Source: Acanthaster planci
Taxonomy: Eukaryota; Echinodermata; Asteroidea; Valvatida; Acanthasteridae
Reading direction: 5' to 3'
DNA length: 35,148 bases
NCBI RefSeq assembly: GCF_001949145.1
Contig: NW_019091480.1
Coordinates: 704,570-739,717 of the forward strand
Part shown: positions 31,287 to 35,148 of the stretch, in pieces
How positions within the stretch are numbered: position 1 is the stretch's first letter
Layout: every line of letters begins with the position of its first letter
Notes under the pieces: generated by a model
Seen by the model: the letters and a program-made list of their open reading frames with translations, nothing else
Database searches by the model: none
What the model was told of the DNA's origin: nothing
Made by a program: the position numbers and the translations under genes

Positions 31287-32472
31287 TGCAAGAGGGTCAT
31301 CCTGATTTCGTCTGCAGCATCACCAGGACGCCAATGCCGCTCCCAACGGTCCCAAATTACCTTCAGTATTGGGTCCACCTTTTGCAAATCCGCAAGCTGC
31401 CAAGGGGACCAAGAAGGAAAAACACCTGGGGAACCAGCCGTTACCTCTTGCTCATCTGCCTCCATGGAACGTACTTCACATAAGCTTACGTCCACCTGCA
31501 AAGGGACCCTTGTTGTTGCTGTATTGTGCTGCACTAACTCCTCTACCTCCTCTACCGAACAGTGCCCAGGATAACGACTGAGCGCGTCTGCGCACCGGTT
31601 GCTAGCCCCAGAGCGAAACTTTTCATCAAAGTTAAAGGCCAAAAGCTGCGCCACCCAGCGTAATTCACAAGCACCCAACTTAGCAGTCTGTATATGGGAA
31701 AGTGGGTTGTTATCAGTTAGCATCGTGAAAGGCACTCCCAGCAATTAATTCGTTGATTTGTCTACAATAGCCCATTTAAGAGCCAGAAGCTCGATCTTAA
31801 ATGAACTGTAATTAGGATACTTGGATTCTTCTCTGCGCAACCCCCTACTGGCATACGCGACAGGGTGTTTCCGCCCTTCCGCATCTTCTTGAACCAAACA
31901 GGCTCCGAGCCCCTTTAAGGATGCATCTACTTCAAGCACAAACGAGCGGCCAAAATCAGGATATGCCAGAACAGGAGCGTTCACTAGTGCCTGCTTAAGC
32001 TGATCAAATGCAACCTGGGCCTCTTCATTCCATTTGAATACTTGAACACGCTTTGCATTCTTCCCCTTTGCCGCCGGGGGAAGCAGGGCATGAAGAGGCA
32101 ATGCAATCTGCGAGAACCCCTTCACAAAGCGACGGTAATATCCCGCCAAACCCAAAAATGATCTGAGGTGATCAGCTGTTCGTGGTACCGGCCAGTCCCT
32201 AACACGTTGACTCTTATCATCTACTGAGATACCCTAAGAGTTAATGACATGCCCCAAATACAAAACCTGGTCATGGAAGAGAGAGCATTTCTTCCCCTTG
32301 ATCTTAAGGCCAAATTCCTCCAACCTAGAGAACACCTTATCGAGACGGTCCAAATGTTCTTCCACAGAAGAAAAGAAGACTAGTATATCATTTAAATAGA
32401 TAAGCAACTCTGACAAATTCATGTCTCCCAGACACATCTCCATGACCCGTTGAAAGGTCCCGGGCGCATTTG
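31283..32472 (-). pseudogene. pol: reverse transcriptase (C-terminal half) and RNase H, degenerate
   Basis: Reverse transcriptase begins only at the NAPGTFQRVM motif; fingers and most of the palm are missing. The active-site box reads LIYLNDILVF, so the first Asp of YxDD is Asn. Two in-frame stops interrupt it: TAG at 32234-32236 after LYLGHVINS and TAA at 31745-31747. RNase H follows with the acidic positions in [17 protein letters not shown] and LTDNNPLSH. The frame is lost at about 31285, before integrase. Confidence 0.8.
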
Positions 32473-32755
32473 CCCCATATAGCCCTGTACTTGATCCGAC
32501 CTAACATGGCGAACCTGGGTGGATCTGGCCTTAGGGATACGCTCAACAGCCCTGAATGTTTCGAGAGCCAAAATCCCGAATCTCTATAAAAGTCTTGCCA
32601 GGATTCTCCAACTCAAGTCGTCTCAACTCCAAGCCGGTGCTCTGGCCGCGGGCTCCTGCAACAAACTGGCTTACTATGCTTTGTCCTTTAAACTCTTTAA
32701 GGAATCTTTCTGAGCAACAGGAGCAATTTCTAGTATTCTATCATAGAGACGGATG
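32473..32755 (-). repeat. second copy of a gag segment, inserted in pol
   Basis: The 283 bp match 34271-34553 at well over 90 percent, same orientation, with a few substitutions and two compensating 1-base indels. They correspond to about Gag residues 139-232. The copy lies where the N-terminal half of reverse transcriptase should be. Confidence 0.85.
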
Positions 32756-32757
32756 GN

Positions 32758-33845
32758 CCTTGAGCTTAGATTCAACCCACGAGGCAATTGGTATATGGTA
32801 CCATCAGAAAACTTGAATGTTCCAGAAAGAGGTTCAGCTTCCTCTTCAACCCGGTTCTCTGATTCAGGAGGTATCACCTCAGACTGGCCTATCTGTTCTG
32901 TCAAAAACATGACTGACAGATACTGCTATGCCATCCTGACCAGATTTCAACCTAGCTGATGTGTCTAACACTGCCTCCTGGACAGAGCCCAACTTAGTGT
33001 ATGGGGGTATTACTAATGCCCTTGCACCGAGATTAGCCACCAGTACACGTACAGTTTTTCCATCGCATTGATCACAACAATCATAGACTTGTCCTGCCTC
33101 ACTCAAATTGCTTACTCCAACTGACTGCTTGTCTACTGCAGTCATGAGGCCTGATGGTAATCCTTTTACGATGACTACTTTGTTCTGGAAAAACATGCAC
33201 GGGGGCCCTCATCTGACACTTGATAACTTGCACCTGCCTTGGAAGCACAATTGTGGACTTCCTGCCTGTACGCACAGCTACTTGTCTCCCTACATTGCGG
33301 TCAGTCTCTACCACTTTTACTGGTATCGGCTCTTTGACAACCCGGTACCACTGAAGAGCAACATTCCGTGCCTCAGCATCTTTTACATCTGGATCGACCT
33401 TGAGGTCCTTAAGCAAGTGCAATACATTGCAGCCTAATAAAAGTGGGCACCTGGGCCTGCAAACATCACCACAACCAGGGTCCTTAACCACCAAGAAATG
33501 AGCCGTCACTGTTTGATTGTGAACCACCAAGGGAGCCTCAACATACCCCTCTACAGGTAATTCCATCTGCCCTACCCCATAAAATCGTAGGTAAGTACCA
33601 AGTGGCTTAACACCAATCATAACCCCCTTCAGATGTTCACGGTAAAATACAGCCCTTATGAGGGATACCTCAGCACCCGTGTCTAAAACACACTCGACTG
33701 GTATCCCAGCTAGTGTGACCTCAGCCCTTGGACTACTTTTTACTAGCTTGGTAAGCAAATCATCTACAGACAAATCAGGCGCCACCACTTCCCTTACAAC
33801 TGACTTCCCAGTGGACAAGGCCCTTCCTGAAACATCCCCCACCAC
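32758..33845 (-). pseudogene. pro: retrotransposon aspartic protease and linker, frameshifted
   Basis: A retroviral-type aspartic protease is seen with VLDTGAEVSLI (Asp about residue 55 of the 33845-33099 frame) and the second motif PLLLGCNVL. The frame breaks near 33190 and continues in another register through 32879. The linker before reverse transcriptase then stops abruptly at the N at 32757, where gag sequence begins. Confidence 0.75.
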
Positions 33846-33868
33846 CCGGCCTGAAGAGGTGGGGGAAA

Positions 33869-34966
33869 CTAGTTTGACCCCTCCCCACTTGGCTTTTGCT
33901 GGGGCATTGGTGCACTTGGCTGCACAGGTTCCCGAGGGGAATTCCCTTCATCATTACTGCGACTGACAGGCAGTTTAACATGGCAATGGGCTTTGATGTG
34001 CCCAAGTTTCTTGCACCTAAAACACCTGACTGGCCCATGTTGCACACTACTGGGCAGCTGTCCAGTAGTCATATTCCCACCCCGTTCAGGTAGGCACAAC
34101 TGTGACATCTTATCGACCAACGAATTAATTTGCTCTTGTTGCTTAGCAATCTGTCCCTGCATATCCTGAATGGATCTAAGTATCTTGTCCTGGGTCTGCT
34201 GCCCATGTTCAGGCTGTGTGCTAATTCGATCAACAGAAACTTCGTCAATTCCCTCCGTTGATTCAAAGTCCCCCATATAGCCTTGTATTTGATCCGACCT
34301 AACATGGCGAACCTGGGCGGATCTGGCCTTAGGGGTACGCTCAACATCCCTGAATGTTTCGAGAGCCGAATCCCGAATCTCTATAAAAGTCTTGCCAGGA
34401 TTCTCCAACTCAAGGCGTCTCAACTCCAAGCGAGTGCTCTGGCCGCGGGCTCCTGCAACAAACTGGCTTACTAATGCTTTGTCCTTTAAACTCTTTAAGG
34501 AATCTTTCTGAGCAACATGAGCAATTTCTAGTATTCTATCATAGAGACGGATGAGTTCCCTAGAAAAATCCATCAGCGTTTCATGTTCACCCTGATACCG
34601 ATCATATATAGCCTTAATATGCAACGACTGAAAGGTTTCTCCACCCCCAAAATGTTTATGGAGTAACCGGCCTAACTCATCAAAACTGAGCCCTGACTCC
34701 CCATGGCATTTAATTTCATCTCGTGCAGTTCCTTTCAAGTGATTAATAACCACTTGAGCCTTCTCAGATTCTGGAACCCGACATTGGCTACAATAAATGT
34801 CAACCTCTTCCAACCATTCCTTAACTGTTGGATCCCCTGGCTTGACTGGGCGACCAGAAAACCACGAGAGTTTAATGGGCCGCTGGAACGAGGGTTTACT
34901 CTGCTTCAATGCCTCAGTCAAGCCCTTAACCAATTGCTCAACGAGCCCAGCCTCTGAGGTTGCCAT
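33869..34966 (-). CDS. gag: retrotransposon Gag with zinc knuckle
   Basis: 365 residues in one open frame. Residues 30-230 have the capsid-type pattern of gypsy/PNMA-like Gag, with WLEEVDIYCSQ, LKGTARDEI, LHKHFGG and MDFSRELIRLYDRIL. Residues 255-290 are likely coiled coil. A CCHC knuckle (C-x2-C-x4-H-x4-C) spans 315-328 and would bind RNA. The protease frame overlaps the end in the -1 register. The start codon follows a leader of at least 180 nt running to the window edge. Confidence 0.85.
   Translation of the reverse strand: MATSEAGLVEQLVKGLTEALKQSKPSFQRPIKLSWFSGRPVKPGDPTVKEWLEEVDIYCSQCRVPESEKAQVVINHLKGTARDEIKCHGESGLSFDELGRLLHKHFGGGETFQSLHIKAIYDRYQGEHETLMDFSRELIRLYDRILEIAHVAQKDSLKSLKDKALVSQFVAGARGQSTRLELRRLELENPGKTFIEIRDSALETFRDVERTPKARSAQVRHVRSDQIQGYMGDFESTEGIDEVSVDRISTQPEHGQQTQDKILRSIQDMQGQIAKQQEQINSLVDKMSQLCLPERGGNMTTGQLPSSVQHGPVRCFRCKKLGHIKAHCHVKLPVSRSNDEGNSPREPVQPSAPMPQQKPSGEGSN
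34271..34553 (-). repeat. gag segment duplicated at 32473-32755
   Basis: This is the in-place copy inside the intact gag frame. The shared edges start CCCCATATAGCC (+ strand) and end GAGACGGATG. Confidence 0.85.
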
Positions 34967-35148
34967 ATCAAAACCCTAAGTGCGTGAACAAGGAGGGAAA
35001 CCACACAGTGCAACCTACAATCTAACAATCAACAAATGCAGTTTGGTCAACCAACCAATTGAACAAAAAAACTTGTTTGGTATTCGCCTAGTGAACAACC
35101 ACATCGACTGGTCTTTCAGTTAGTATATTCAACAATTGCCTACACGTA
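34967..35148 (-). other. retrotransposon leader at window edge
   Basis: AT-rich untranslated sequence before gag. It should hold the primer-binding site and lead into the 5' LTR, but neither can be fixed without the sequence to the right. Confidence 0.4.

Larger units (their letters stand above)
30003..34966 (-). mobile_element. decayed Ty3/gypsy-like retrotransposon, internal region
   Basis: On the - strand the order is gag, protease, reverse transcriptase, RNase H, integrase, which is the Ty3/gypsy order. Gag is intact; everything after it is broken by frameshifts, stop codons, a deletion in the integrase core and a gag segment in place of the first half of reverse transcriptase. Two N bases (29998 and 32757) mark the left edge and the internal junction, so part of the scrambling could be assembly error. 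No LTR pair is visible. It cannot move on its own as sequenced. Confidence 0.85.

Overview
The window is animal nuclear DNA: genes split by GT-AG introns, TACATGTA-rich intron sequence and many small transposon copies. A marine invertebrate deuterostome fits best. I lean to amphioxus, with sea urchin or another marine invertebrate possible; this rests on sequence flavour and recalled families, not on a search.

Layout. (1) 260-8571 is an 8.3-kb P-superfamily-like DNA transposon bounded by 30/31-bp terminal inverted repeats that begin CATGGAGGAAGG. It carries two convergent genes. On the + strand a five-exon gene (1854-5917) is open from end to end and encodes an 868-residue P-type transposase. 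Its N-terminal zinc module resembles the N-terminal region of vertebrate RAG1 rather than the usual THAP domain. On the - strand (8368-6371) a spliced gene encodes a PHD-finger protein with a long conserved tail and one apparent frameshift near its 3' end. A RAG1-like zinc module on the transposase facing a PHD-finger partner recalls the RAG1/RAG2 arrangement and is the most interesting object here.

(2) 8572-10164 has no recognised gene and holds inverted-repeat elements. (3) 10165-27227 is the mismatch-repair gene MSH2 in 18 recognised exons (+), complete from the conserved KPPTTY segment to the stop codon. The first roughly 30 codons were not found and may lie upstream of the transposon or outside the window. 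MSH2 introns hold a hAT-type MITE with a perfect 8-bp target duplication, a tRNA-like SINE and several other inverted-repeat elements. The 3' UTR has a strong hairpin and an AATAAA signal.

(4) 28250-29118 shows nothing recognisable. (5) 29119-29670 (-) is a decayed SGNH-hydrolase domain of the kind carried by some retrotransposons. (6) 30003-34966 (-) is a decayed Ty3/gypsy-like retrotransposon: intact gag, broken protease, half a reverse transcriptase with a mutated YxDD motif, RNase H and integrase with stops and frameshifts. A second copy of part of gag sits where the first half of the reverse transcriptase should be, next to an N base. No LTR was identified; the leader runs off the right edge.
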